From the NCBI RefSeq assembly GCF_900497805.2, contig NW_020954636.1, forward strand, positions 1,970,432 through 2,034,431: a DNA stretch of 64,000 nt, in the 5' to 3' direction. The notes beneath the pieces are model-generated. The model was not told where the DNA came from. It worked only from the letters and a program-made list of their open reading frames with translations, and did not search any database. The position numbers were made by a program, and so were the translations under genes. Origin of the DNA: Vombatus ursinus (lineage: Eukaryota > Chordata > Mammalia > Diprotodontia > Vombatidae). Shown piece after piece: positions 48,581 to 59,090 of this stretch (the stretch's first letter is position 1; the number at the start of each line of letters is the position of its first letter).

Positions 48581-49418
48581 ATCTTGTCCAGTATTCTGAC
48601 CAGAAGACAATGGTAATGTCATGGTACTCCATGTGATTCTAAGGTTTGAAAATATTATATTAAAAAGATGCCAGTAATTGGAAATATATTTAGAAGATGT
48701 TTAATAGAGAGTTATTTTTTGTGCAACTGTATTGGAGTACAATGTCAGCAGAAACATTTAGAAATTGATGTTTCTTAGAAACATGATTGGAGGGTAGGTA
48801 AGGTACATATTTATATTCATTTGGGGGATCAAGGCAAAGAAGATGTGGCCAAGGACCATTGTCTCATGTGATTTAGGGGACAAGATAAAAGAAGGGGAAG
48901 ACCTAATTGCTGCTGCCAGAAGGAGATCTTGAGGGGTGAGATAAGCACAAAAAAGCTGTATTGGCAGTTTCTACTGAGAGAGTTGAGAGAAAGAAGAGTC
49001 AACATGGAGAAGAGTCTTAGTGCAGAAGATACAAAGGCTAAATTCAGCAGAAATGGCACTTTGTAGAAACAAAGAAAGGACCTAGAAAGAGAGGAATTGA
49101 GTGGTGATAGAGTCAAGCTCTTTTTTTTTAGTAATGTGGGATTGCTCCTGAACTCTCTTACTTCAGTAAGAGATGAACTATGAACCAGTTGACTGTCGAA
49201 AATAGCAATGTCAAAAAGTACAGGCTACTATGCCTAATTATCTGCTGGCTCTTGCCAAGGATGTAGGGCAAGGCAATGAGAGATTTTAGAGAATTTATTG
49301 GTTTATCAATTAGATTTGTGATTGATTTTTTTTATTTGATGAATAAAATAACACTTTCTCTCAGCTTCAAGTAAAAAAAGTATTGTTGTTTTTTTTTTCT
49401 TTTAAAGAAAGTCAAACA

Positions 49419-49576
49419 TGGGCAGCTACATGGTACAGTAGATAGATCACCAGCCCTGGATTCAGAAGGACCTGAGTTCAAATCCGGCCTCAGATACATA
49501 ACACTTACTAGCTGTGTGACCTCGGGCAAGTCACTTAACCCCATTGCCTAGCCAAAAAACAAAAGAAAAAAGAAAA
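49419..49576 (+). mobile_element. Marsupial tRNA-type SINE with target duplication
   Basis: TGGGCAGCTACATGGTACAG head, GACCTGAGTTCAAATCCGGC and GGGCAAGTCACTTAACCCC, with an A-rich tail. Flanked by exact 11-bp AAAGTCAAACA at 49408-49418 and 49577-49587. Confidence 0.9.
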
Positions 49577-49689
49577 AAAGTCAAACAGACTAAAAACTAT
49601 GAAATTATCCCTGTCCCTGAGATTTTCTGAGCTATTTATCATGTAGAGATGACTTGAATTTCTCACCTATTGGGATACCAGTGATAAGA

Positions 49690-49900
49690 GGACTGATAAT
49701 CACTGATCTAGGAGGGCCTGGGCTTTAGAAAATTCCACAGCTTCCGTGAGGAAACGGTCAAAGTTTCAGCAGAATTGAGGATGATTCCAAAAGGAAATTT
49801 TCCCAGTGATTCATAGCAATAACAAATCCTGTGAGAATTAGAGCCTAATACATTCCACTGGGATAAACTGCACCTTTTCTTGACTCCCCGAGTCCCACAA
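49690..49900 (+). repeat. Unclassified dispersed repeat, copy c
   Basis: GGGCTTTAGAAAATTCC and AGAGCCTAATACATTCCACT correspond to pieces of copies a and b. 49901-50280 has no recognised gene. Confidence 0.35.
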
Positions 49901-50280
49901 ATTACTCCAGTGTCCCAAGATCCAAAACTTAATTATTGCCTCTAATCTATGTAACATAAGATGATGTACTGGGACAGAGACCCTCATCAGAATTCATTCA
50001 CTTGTCACTTCTGATAAAGTTCTGTATATATGTGGGCTATGGAGAAAAGATGAAGTAGGATCATGAGAAAGTAAGAAGGAGTATAAAAGGGTGTGAGCTA
50101 AAGGAGTATTATCCAGGAGCCAATTCATTGTCACCCGAGAATAGTTTTAACTTCTTCCAATCTAAGCCTCATCTTCTAAAGGTGTTATAGATCGGGAACA
50201 AATTCATATGAAGGGACAAGCAACAGGACCACACATTGAGAGGAAGGTACTATCTAATGGATATTTATTGATAATGGATA

Positions 50281-50635
50281 GAGGCAAGTAGATGGCTCAG
50301 TGGATAGATTGTTTGGTCTGGAGTCAGGAAGACGTGAGTTCAAATCCAGCCTCAGACACTCACTAGTTGTGTCATCCTGGGCAAGTCACTTAACCTCTCT
50401 TTGCCTAAGAGGTGGCTCAGTGGATAAAACATGGGGCTTAGAGTCAGGAAGATCTGAGTTCTGATTCATACTCAGAGACTCAGTAGTTAGGTTTCTCTGA
50501 GCAAATCACTTAACTTCTGTTTCCCTTAATTTCCTAGAGAAGGAAATGGCAAACCACTCCAGGATTTTTGCCAAGCAAACTCCAGAAAGGGTCACAGAGT
50601 CAGACAACACTGAATGACTGAACAACAACAGCAAT
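50281..50635 (+). repeat. Dimeric Mar1-type SINE
   Basis: Two tRNA-like heads lie in tandem: GATGGCTCAGTGGATAGATT at ~50290 and GGTGGCTCAGTGGATAAAAC at 50411. They share one RTE-like tail (AAATGGCAAACCACTCCAGG, GGGTCACAGAGTCAGACAAC, GAACAACAACAGC). 50636-51224 has no recognised gene. Confidence 0.85.
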
Positions 50636-51224
50636 ATGTAGTGGACACCTAGGAATATGATCTCTGTCTTAAACTTCCTACATAAGGATACTTGTGGGTA
50701 TTGAAACTCTCTATGCATGACTCTTCCCTTGAACTCTGCCTACAGGGGACCTGAAAGACAAAAAGACCCTTGTGTCCCTCTATAGGGAATAATTAGGTGT
50801 GTAAATGCATGTTGTTTGATGATCAGGCACTTTTTTTTCCCCTGGATGGGTATGATGCCCCATGGACCTTCTTCCTTCACTGAACTTTGTGATTATCAAG
50901 ATTTAAGATTATATTTAGCTGTTAGGGAATAAAAATTCCCCTTTAGTTAAAACAATGAGGACTTCCTCAAATCATATGCCAGCTAAAAACCAGGGTGGAT
51001 AGTGAGATTTCAGTCCCTAAGACATCTCCCAGAGTAGTTGCTGGAGATGATGGGAGCTTCCAGACAGAATCACAAATGAGTCCTAGTTCTCTGTTTTGGT
51101 GAGCCTTCCTTTCAATTCATGCCTAACAATGATGTAAAAAGCAAGGTTTTCACACTAGGATCATAAGATAATGCATTGAAATCATAGATTTAGAAATGAG
51201 AGAGACGCAGAAGTTACAGGATTG

Positions 51225-51330
51225 TAGGACCACAAATTAGAGCTGGAAGAGACCTTAGAAGTCATCTAGTACTCTCTTCTCATGCTACCGCCGAGGAAAC
51301 TGAGGCTCAGAGAGGTTAAGTATCTTCCTG
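51225..51330 (-). repeat. MIR-like repeat, left half
   Basis: AGAGCTGGAAGAGACCTTAG, GAGGAAACTGAGGCTCAGAG and AGGTTAAG. The expected continuation, CAAGGTCACA, appears only at 51744 after an L2. Confidence 0.7.
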
Positions 51331-51745
51331 ACTTTCCAATAATATTATTTACTCCTCTCCATGTAATCTGTGATCCACTAACTCTGCCACCTTACTCTTC
51401 CTTGCACATATTTCATCTCATTATTGCCTGCATTTTCACAGGCTGTCTCCCATGCCTGCAATGCTTTCTCTCCTCATCATACCACCTGGATTCCCTGGTT
51501 TAATTTCAGTCTCAGCTAAAATCCCACCTTCTACAAGAAGCCCTTCCTGGTCCTGCTTAATGTTCATGCCTTCCTTCTGTTGGTTCTCTCCAATTTATCT
51601 CGTATATATTGTGTTTCTACATAATTGTTTGTATGTTGTATCCCCCATTACAACGTGAGTTTCTGTCTCTTGATTTTTTTTATGTCCCCAGCAGTAATCA
51701 TTGTGCCTGGCACATAGTAAGTACTTAAGAAATGACTGAATGACC
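51331..51745 (+). mobile_element. L2-type LINE 3' end inserted in a MIR-like repeat
   Basis: CATGCCTGCAATGCTTTCTC, AAATCCCACCTTCTACAAG and GTGCCTGGCACATAGTAAGT, with a GACTGAATGA end. The two halves of the older repeat lie on either side. Confidence 0.75.
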
Positions 51746-51830
51746 AAGGTCACATATACAGTAAGTAAAGCTGGAACTGGTGATCATGTCTTCTGACTCC
51801 AAATTTAGCACTCTCGGGAAGTTTAGGTGA
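51746..51830 (-). repeat. MIR-like repeat, right half
   Basis: AAGGTCACATATACAGTAAG, then TCTTCTGACTCCAAATTTAG, continuing the repeat interrupted at 51330. 51831-53478 shows only a short L2/MIR-like tail near 52560-52610 and no gene. Confidence 0.65.
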
Positions 51831-53478
51831 TGATTCATAAAAAGAGAAATTACAAGTTCAAGGCACCAGAGGCCAAGCCAAGCCCTGGATGAAGACAACA
51901 TGAATGGGTCTATTAACTACTTTGTTAATAAAATGTTCACAGCCATTGTATGAACCCTGGGTCCTCTGCTTCCTCTCAGCTTCCCCTTTCTGTGATCATC
52001 ACATAGAATAGTTGGTGATAGAAATTACACTTGGCATAACTAAATCCACGGGGAGCCAAAGAGGACAAAGGGGTCCTCTTGACCAGAAAATGGCTTATGG
52101 AAGTTAACTGCCAGTGGTGCTTGACTGTGCTGCTCTCAATCCAGATGCCAGCCCAGGTAGGCAGGGTGATCTTTCTGTTGTAGATAGTGATTATTGCCTG
52201 CATCCAGCACATTCTAGAGGTAACTTCTTCACACAGCAGCCTAGTCAGTGAGCTATTCTTGGTTTCCTTTCCACAGACTCACAGAAGAGAGGTACATTGA
52301 ACTATTTGAATTGAACTAGACAATAAAATGCCAGGAGACCGTTGGGGTAAAGATTCTCATGATTCTTTTGCTATTATCACAACAAAATTACTGAATTCTC
52401 ATCAGTAAATAAAATTGCTCAGAATTGAATCAGGAAACCTAAATCCATCAAGTGACATTCAATGTCACAGGAAGGTAAGAAAAGAATGGGGTTATGGAAA
52501 TTGGGAACTGAAGTAGCAAGTGGATAAAGAATCTTTAAATGTATGGATGTAGCAAGACAACCTCCTCCATTGTGCTCAGCACAGAGAAGGGGCTTAAAAA
52601 ATGCTTCTTCCTATATTGATTAAATAACTAGACACTATGGAGACCAGTTTACATTAAGTTATTGCTACCTTGGTAATGATCTACTTTTAACAATACAGAT
52701 TTGGTCCCTCAAAAGGAAGTAATACAAAAATGAAAGAATGGATCCTTGGAGTTTCAGGTTCATTGGCACTCAACTTCCCTGAGTGCCAGTCCTCTCTCTC
52801 TCTTTTTTGTTCTCTGTGATATAAACAGCAATGTGCACAGAGTTGACATAATCTTTTTACTTTACAAAAAAAAAAAAGATGGAAACATTTACAAATCCTT
52901 CAGTAGTTTCTTTTTTTCAAAGTCATAAATGAAATCAGCAATTGTATGTGTGTCCACCCATCATGTCTGAATACCATATGAGTTAGTATTACCTAGGAAT
53001 TAGAACTTGCCTCGGTATAGAAATTTACCTAGGCCAGTTCCTCATTCTTTAAAAATCCACAAGAGTGATAGCTTAGACCACTGTAGCTTTTATAATTTAA
53101 GACAATTGGAGAAAAGCAAATGCTTGTTTCCTCATTAGGAAACAAGAATACTTTCTCATCATTAGCCAGTATTAAAAATATTTCACAATTTGATTTACTT
53201 TTATCTAAGGGTAAAATTAATCCCCCCTACATCTAGGTGAATTTTTTTGGTATTCAGTAGTTCCAAAAGCAAATATGTCTGAATTTAGACTGAGTATTCA
53301 TAGGTCAGTGCTAATATGAAATATGTGAGCATACTGGCTGAAGTCTATGTGTTAACAAAAACAGATTAATATAAAATGTTCACCAATATCATTCTTAATA
53401 ATGTTGGCATATTTTTGCTCATTGAGAGGCCTGATTGATTCTTGAGTATTTATCCTGTTCACTGTGAAGAAGAAAACA

Positions 53479-53880
53479 TCAATAGATGTCTTCAAGGTGT
53501 TTTCCAATTTGGTCTTTTAACTTCCTAAAACCTAAAAGATCTTCCTGTCCAATTTTAAGCATTTTTTTCTTCCCATGACTTAATTTCATTTTCATAACAA
53601 ATTTTATCATTTTTGACAAGTTGCACATATGCCTGCTTCCAACATGATGACAAATTTTGCCATTCTTCATTTAAAACCTTCATCATTTGCTGTGCCAAAG
53701 TCCCTTTTGCTTCCTTGAAGTGTTTAGAAATAAAAATGTTATGAGTGAGGTTTTTTGGGCTATCCAAAGATGGTTAATTCTCTTTTTTCTTTAATAATTC
53801 CCTTTTATCCTTTCTTCAATGCTTCTCTTCTTTGAAAATTTTTCCCTTATTAGGATTGAGCTCTGATTTATATTTAGAGG
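53479..53880 (-). pseudogene. TFAM: Processed TFAM pseudogene, 3' half
   Basis: The parent product is mitochondrial transcription factor A, a two-HMG-box protein that packages mtDNA and activates its promoters. On the - strand, pieces in two frames match the second HMG box and tail: HFKEAKGTLAQQMMKVLNEE and NEIKSWEEK, then KIGQEDLLGFRKL. Human TFAM, from memory, has RFQEAKGD, NEMKSWEE and VGRKDLL at the same places. Upstream, the linker reads like KEKRELTIFG (human KKKELTLLG). An extra base in the A-run after WEEK shifts the frame, and other breaks are present. There are no introns, so it is a retrocopy. An L1 splits it from its 5' half. Confidence 0.85.
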
Positions 53881-53884
53881 TCGT

Positions 53885-55751
53885 TTCTTTGCATTTTTTT
53901 GTTTTTTTCTGTTTTTTATTAATTTATTTTAATTTATCAACAATCATTTCCATAAGCTTTTGAGTTTTAAATTTTTCTCCCCCTCCCTCCAATCCTACCT
54001 CCCCAAGATGGTGTGCATTCTTATATAAGCTCTACAAATACATCCCTTTTAAACATATTTTCACATTAATGATGTTGTAAGGAAGAATTAGAAACAATAG
54101 GAGGAACCACAAGAAAAAGAAAACAAAACAGAAGAAAAAAATAGCAAATAATATGCTTCGATCTACATTCAAACTCCATAGTTTTTTCATTGGATGTGGA
54201 AGGCATTTTCCATCTTGAGACCTTTGGAGATGTCTTTAATCCTTGCATTGCTGAGAAGGGTTAAGTCTGTCAAAGTCAGTCATCACACAATGTGACTGCT
54301 ACTGTGTACAATGCTCTCCTGGTTCTGCTCACTTCACTCAGCATCAGTCCATACAAGTCTTTCCAGGTTTTTCTGAAGTCTACCTGCTCATTTGTTATAA
54401 CACAATAGTATTCCATTACATTCATATACCACAACTTGTTCAGCCATTCTCCAATTGATGGGTATTCCCTCAATTTCCAATTCTTTGCCACCACAAAAAG
54501 AGCTGGTATAAATATTTTTGTACATGTGGGTCCTTTTCCCATTTGTATGATCTCTTTGGGATATAGACCTAGAAGTGCTATTGCTGGGTCAAAGGGCATG
54601 CACAATTTTAGAAACCTTTGGGCATACTTCCAAATTGCTTTCCAAAATGGTTGGATCATTTCACAATTCCACCAACTATGCATTAGTGTTCCAATTTCCC
54701 ACACCTTCAACATTTATCATTTTCCTGTTTTGTCATGTTGGCCAATCTGATAGGTGTGATGTGGTACCTCAGAGTTGTTTTGATTTGCATTTCTCTAATC
54801 AATAGTGATTTAGAGCATTTTTTCATATAACTATAGATGGCTTTAATTTCTTCATCTAAGAACTGCCTGTTCATATCCTTTGACCATTTATCAATTGGGG
54901 AATGACTTGCATTCTTATAAATTTGACTTAGTTCTCTATATATTTTAGAAATGAGGCCCTTATCAGAGAGATTGATTGTAAAAATTCTTTCCCAATTTTC
55001 TACTTTCCTTCTAATCTTGGTTGCATTGGCATGGTTTGTGCAAAAATTCAATTTAATCTAAACAAATTTATCCACTTTGCATTTCATAATATTCGCTATC
55101 TCCTGTTTGGTCATGAATCTTCTGTTCTCCATAAATCTGACAGGTGAACTATTCCTTGTTCTCCCAGTTTGCTTATAGTATCAGCCTTTATATCTAAATC
55201 ATGAACCCATTTTGACTTTGTTTTGGTATATGGTGTAATGTTTTGGTCTATGCCTAGTTTCTGCCATACTTTTTTCAGTTTTCCCGGCAGTTTTTGTCAA
55301 ATAGTGAGTTCTTATCCCAGAAGCTGGGGTCTTTGGGTTTGTCAAAACATAGATTACTATAGTCATTGACTGCTGTCTTTTCATACCTAACCTATTCCAC
55401 TGATCCATCACTCTATTTCTTAGTCAGTACCAAGTAAATTTGATAATTGCTGCTTTATAATATGATTTAAGATCTGGAATACTTAGGTCACCTTCCCCTG
55501 CATTTCTTTTTATTAGTTCCCTTGATGTTCTGGACCTTCTGTTATTCTAAATGAATCTTATTATTTTTTCTAACTCTATGAAATAATTTTGGTTGTTTTA
55601 TTGGTACGGCACTGAATAAGTAAATTAGCTTAGGTAGAATTTTCATTTTTATCATATTATCTCAGCGTACTCATGAGCAACTGATGCTTTTCCAATTATT
55701 TAGATCTGACTTTATTTGTGTAGAAAGTGTTTTGTAATTGTGTTCATATAG
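53885..55751 (-). mobile_element. 5'-truncated L1 inserted into the TFAM retrocopy
   Basis: The T-rich 3' end is at 53890-53935, the 3' UTR to ~54250, and the ORF2 C-terminus follows (IGTLMHSWWNCEMIQPFWKA, FDPAIALLGLYPKEI, VMEYYCVITNEQVDFRKTW; 54713-54276). More upstream ORF2 runs to the truncation at CTATATGAACACAATTAC (~55735-55751). Flanking TFAM sequence shows a possible but diverged target duplication. The frames are broken. Confidence 0.85.
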
Positions 55752-56135
55752 TTTCTGGATTTGTTTCAGAACTCTCTTCTTTGTATATTTTAAAAGCACC
55801 TTGGTAGCTTCTTCAGATAATTTCTTCTGTGATTCTGGAAGCATCCTCCAAGCTTCAGCAAGCTTCTTAATTTTCTCTGTGTTTTTCAAATCTGGGTTTT
55901 ATTCATTGAATATGGGTCAATATTCCACTGTAAAACACATATAAAAAAATGGATGAAGACAAAGGCTTCTTTGGAGCATTAGATAAAGTATAGTCTTTCA
56001 TAAACCACTCCAATCCACAGATAGAGTTCACCTGGGGTGGCTCCAGCAGCCCTAGGTCAGCAATGGCAGGGGCTTGGAGGGCTCAGGCTGGCCCAGTGCC
56101 TCCAGTGCTCCCCAGCATCCCCACAGCAGCACCAT
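55752..56135 (-). pseudogene. TFAM: Processed TFAM pseudogene, 5' half
   Basis: On the - strand the start reads MVLLWGCWGALEALG from 56135 (human TFAM MAFLRSMWGVLSALG from memory). It then has NAPKKPLSSS (human SCPKKPVSS) and, in the first HMG box, PIFNE-NPDLKNTEKIKKLAEAW (human [23 protein letters not shown]) and MLPESQKKLSEEA. Several stops and shifts are seen. The GC-rich stretch 56040-56215 is the N-terminal coding region and probably some 5' UTR, which explains its unusual base composition. It continues into the 3' half across the L1. Confidence 0.85.
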
Positions 56136-56814
56136 GTCTCAGCCTGGTGCTGTCCTCCCACAGGCCACAGAGGCTGTGGCAGTGATGAGTCCCCCAGTCC
56201 TCCCCAGCAGAGGATCTGTCTTTGGTCTTTCATTTTCACTCTTTTTTAAATGTTTTGGGTATATAAACATCAAACAGAAATGATGAGCATTTGAGCCTCC
56301 TGTCCACAGAGTCCATTCCTCTTCCTCTGCCATTGATTCATCTGGATATTTCCAAAGCACTCATTCCCTTACTTCTTTTCTGCTCTGCTACTGCACCTGC
56401 CAGAAAACAAAAGTGTTTTTTTTTTTGAGAGAATATCTGTGTTGATGTAATATCCCTCTACCGAAGTGAGAGTATATAAATTTTTGGAAAAAAATCTTCT
56501 TCGATATCTAGTATAATTTTCTACACAAAGTAAATGATCAATAGCTTATTGATTATCTTTTTAATTGGAGGAAAAAAAGAAAATATTTGTATATTGTATG
56601 CTTTACCTATTATCGAAAGATCAGGCAAAGCAAGACAGTAAACATTCAAAACTGTAAGATTGGCCATAAGGTGATGGAAATTTTTTAATCTATAGAAAAT
56701 TGTGAAGATTATCAAATATAGCACAAAGGGGTTGTCATATACATAAGAAGAAGAAGGATACACACCAATGAAGACCAGATTTGTCTTTAAAATATTATCT
56801 TTGGCAAGAGAGAC

Positions 56815-57000
56815 AGTAAGATATAATGGACAGGAAACAATTCCCAGAGTTGGGGAGATCTGCATTCAAGTCCTGCCTCTGACATATAATGGCAGTATGA
56901 CTATGGGGAAGGCATTTAATCCCCCAGTGCCAACCCCTCCCTGCAATGCTCAAAGGCTATCAACTGAAGACAAAGAACTGATCTTCATTAAAGGAAGAGA
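56815..57000 (+). repeat. tRNA-type SINE, old
   Basis: A SINE-head-like GATCTGCATTCAAGTCCTGC and TGACTATGGGGAAGGCATTT, with a degraded body. 56216-56814 has no recognised gene. Confidence 0.5.
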
Positions 57001-57228
57001 ATAGAGGAAATTACTCACAGAGAATTCCATATTTGTATGAAAAGGAGCTAAGAGAATAAAAATGTGTTATTTTAATCAAAATAAGATCTCTAAAAGCACA
57101 TTAGAGGCAAAATAATTGCATTGGAAAGGTGTCATACTCATGCATTTATGTTAATGCACTTAACAGTGGATAAAAACTCTTGGTGAAACCTTTTGCCTAA
57201 ATGATCTCTTTGTCTCTGTCACAGAACC

Positions 57229-58170
57229 ATGATGAACAATCACACATTGGTTAAAGAATTCATTCTGATGGAATTTCCTGTTGGCCCTGATATGCGAATG
57301 TTTCTCCTTGGGCTCTTCTCTCTGCTATATGCTTTCACCCTAATGGGCAATGGAGTAATCTTAGGACTCATCTCTCTGGAGGCCCGACTCCGCACACCCA
57401 TGTACTTCTTCCTCTCACAATTGGCCCTTGTTGACATTTCCTATGCCTGTAACACTGTGCCCCAGATACTTGCAAACCTACTGGACCCAGTCAAGCCCAT
57501 ATCATATGCCAGGTGCATAACTCAGACTTTTCTCTTTTTGACATTTGCCACCACAGAATGTCTTCTCTTGGTAGTAATGTCTTATGATCGCTATGTGGCA
57601 ATCTGTCACCCCCTCAGATACTCTGTCATCATGAGCTGGAGGGTGTGTATCATTTTATTATTTGCCTCTTGGGTCCCTGGCTTCCTTCTGACCTTGGCCC
57701 AGCTAATTTTATTACTGCCATTGCCTTTCTGTGGTCCCCAGAAAATCAACCACTTTTTTTGTGAAATCTTAACTATTCTCAAACTTGTCTGTGCTGACAC
57801 CCATATCAATGAGATCTTGGTCTTGGCTGGAGCTGATTCTGTGTTGGTGGGACCCCTTTCCTTAATTGTGGTCTCCTACATGTGAATCCTCTGGGCAGTC
57901 CTGCATATCCAGTCAAGAGAGGGGAGACAGAAAGCCTTTTCCACTTGCTCGTCCCATCTCTGTGTAGTAGGACTCTTCTATGTCACTGCTATCATTATGT
58001 ACGTTGGGCCCAAGCATGGGAACCACAAGGAGCAGCAGAAATATCTCCTTCTATTCCATAGTCTATTTAACCCCATGCTGAACCCCCTTATTTATAGTCT
58101 GAGGAACAATGAAGTAAAAGGAGCCCTGAAGAGAGTTTTGGGGAAAGAGAGATCACCATGGAAGTCTTGA
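57229..58170 (+). pseudogene. Olfactory receptor pseudogene, OR2A subfamily (copy 4)
   Basis: A seven-transmembrane odorant receptor, the sister of copy 3. The start MMNNHTLVKEF lies four bases after an acceptor (AG 57223-57224), with NHT as the glycosylation site. GN in TM1, MSYDRYVAICHPLRY, LPFCGPQKINHFFCEIL, KAFSTCSSHLCVV and NPLIYSLRN are all in the same frame. A single TGA at 57883-57885, in the TM5 region after VVSYM, interrupts it. Copy 3 has CGA there, so a CpG-to-TpG change explains it. No other stop or shift lies before 58168. The ancestral TAG is also changed to TGG (58159-58161), and the frame ends at TGA 58168-58170, which would give a slightly longer tail. It looks like a very young, possibly polymorphic, pseudogene. 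Confidence 0.9.
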
Positions 58171-59090
58171 CCACCTATATGAACTACTGATAATCAGTCA
58201 AAAATTGTAACTACTGCCTTTTTTAAAAGCAAGTTAAAATCATATCTCATACTACTAAATTGTGCAGTAAAGTAAAATCTGTGTAGATACAAACATGTGT
58301 TGATTCTTTTTGTCAGACAGTATACATATTTTATACAAACTGTCAAGTTTCTAAAGAAACAATAAAAATGACCTACCAAAATGACTGAAACCAATCAAAT
58401 GAGAAGATCCCCCTGAGGACAGTAGCATTTTTATCCATTAGGTTGGTTAAAAAAAGAAGTCATCTGGAGCTATGCATAGACTACACAAACCAAAGCACAG
58501 AGGGACCAAAGTGATAAGGAAATGCTGAGACAATACAGAATAATTTTCCAATACAGAATAAATACAAAAGCCCTTTGACTCTGCCAGACAAGTAAAGGTC
58601 CAGAGAAGTGAGTGTTCCTGGAAATATATTATCAGAGCTGCAATACTTCCACAATTCTCAAAAATTAATGATAAATATAAACTCTGAAGGAGCATAAAAA
58701 TCATAGAATATGTTCGTGATTATGTTTGTGCAATAGTATATGAGATTTTGTAATTAATAAATCTTTGAAAAGGAAGAATTTATAATCACCCTAATTCCTG
58801 TTTCATTCAATCACAAATTATGCACACAACTGTCTTCTTGGTAGCATTACTCATATTGGTCTTTGCTGTAGCAATAGTTGATGTCTTGTCAATGGCTACG
58901 TAAACTCTTTATACGTCAGGAAAGTTAGTGGCCTCTCTCTTTCCGATAGTCTTCAGAGATTTAGGAACCCTGGATGGGGAATTGACTCTTTGTCTTCCCC
59001 AGAATCAGGTCACATATAGAATTCAGAAAATAATCAATCAACACCAGTTATTTCTGGATTCCTGAAAAAAAGATGCCATTTCTGACATCT
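58171..59090 (+). repeat. 3' flank of OR copy 4, duplicated from or with copy 3
   Basis: This aligns with 42311-43245, including AATAAA at 58361-58366. The match ends exactly where an L1 starts. Confidence 0.85.

Noticed and set aside
50085-50100. TATAAAAGGG motif as a promoter for OR copy 4
   Set aside because: A single TATA-like motif 7 kb upstream, without other support, is not evidence of a promoter.
56037-56249. Three overlapping open frames in a GC-rich patch, possible CpG-island gene
   Set aside because: The patch is explained by the N-terminal region of the TFAM retrocopy on the - strand.
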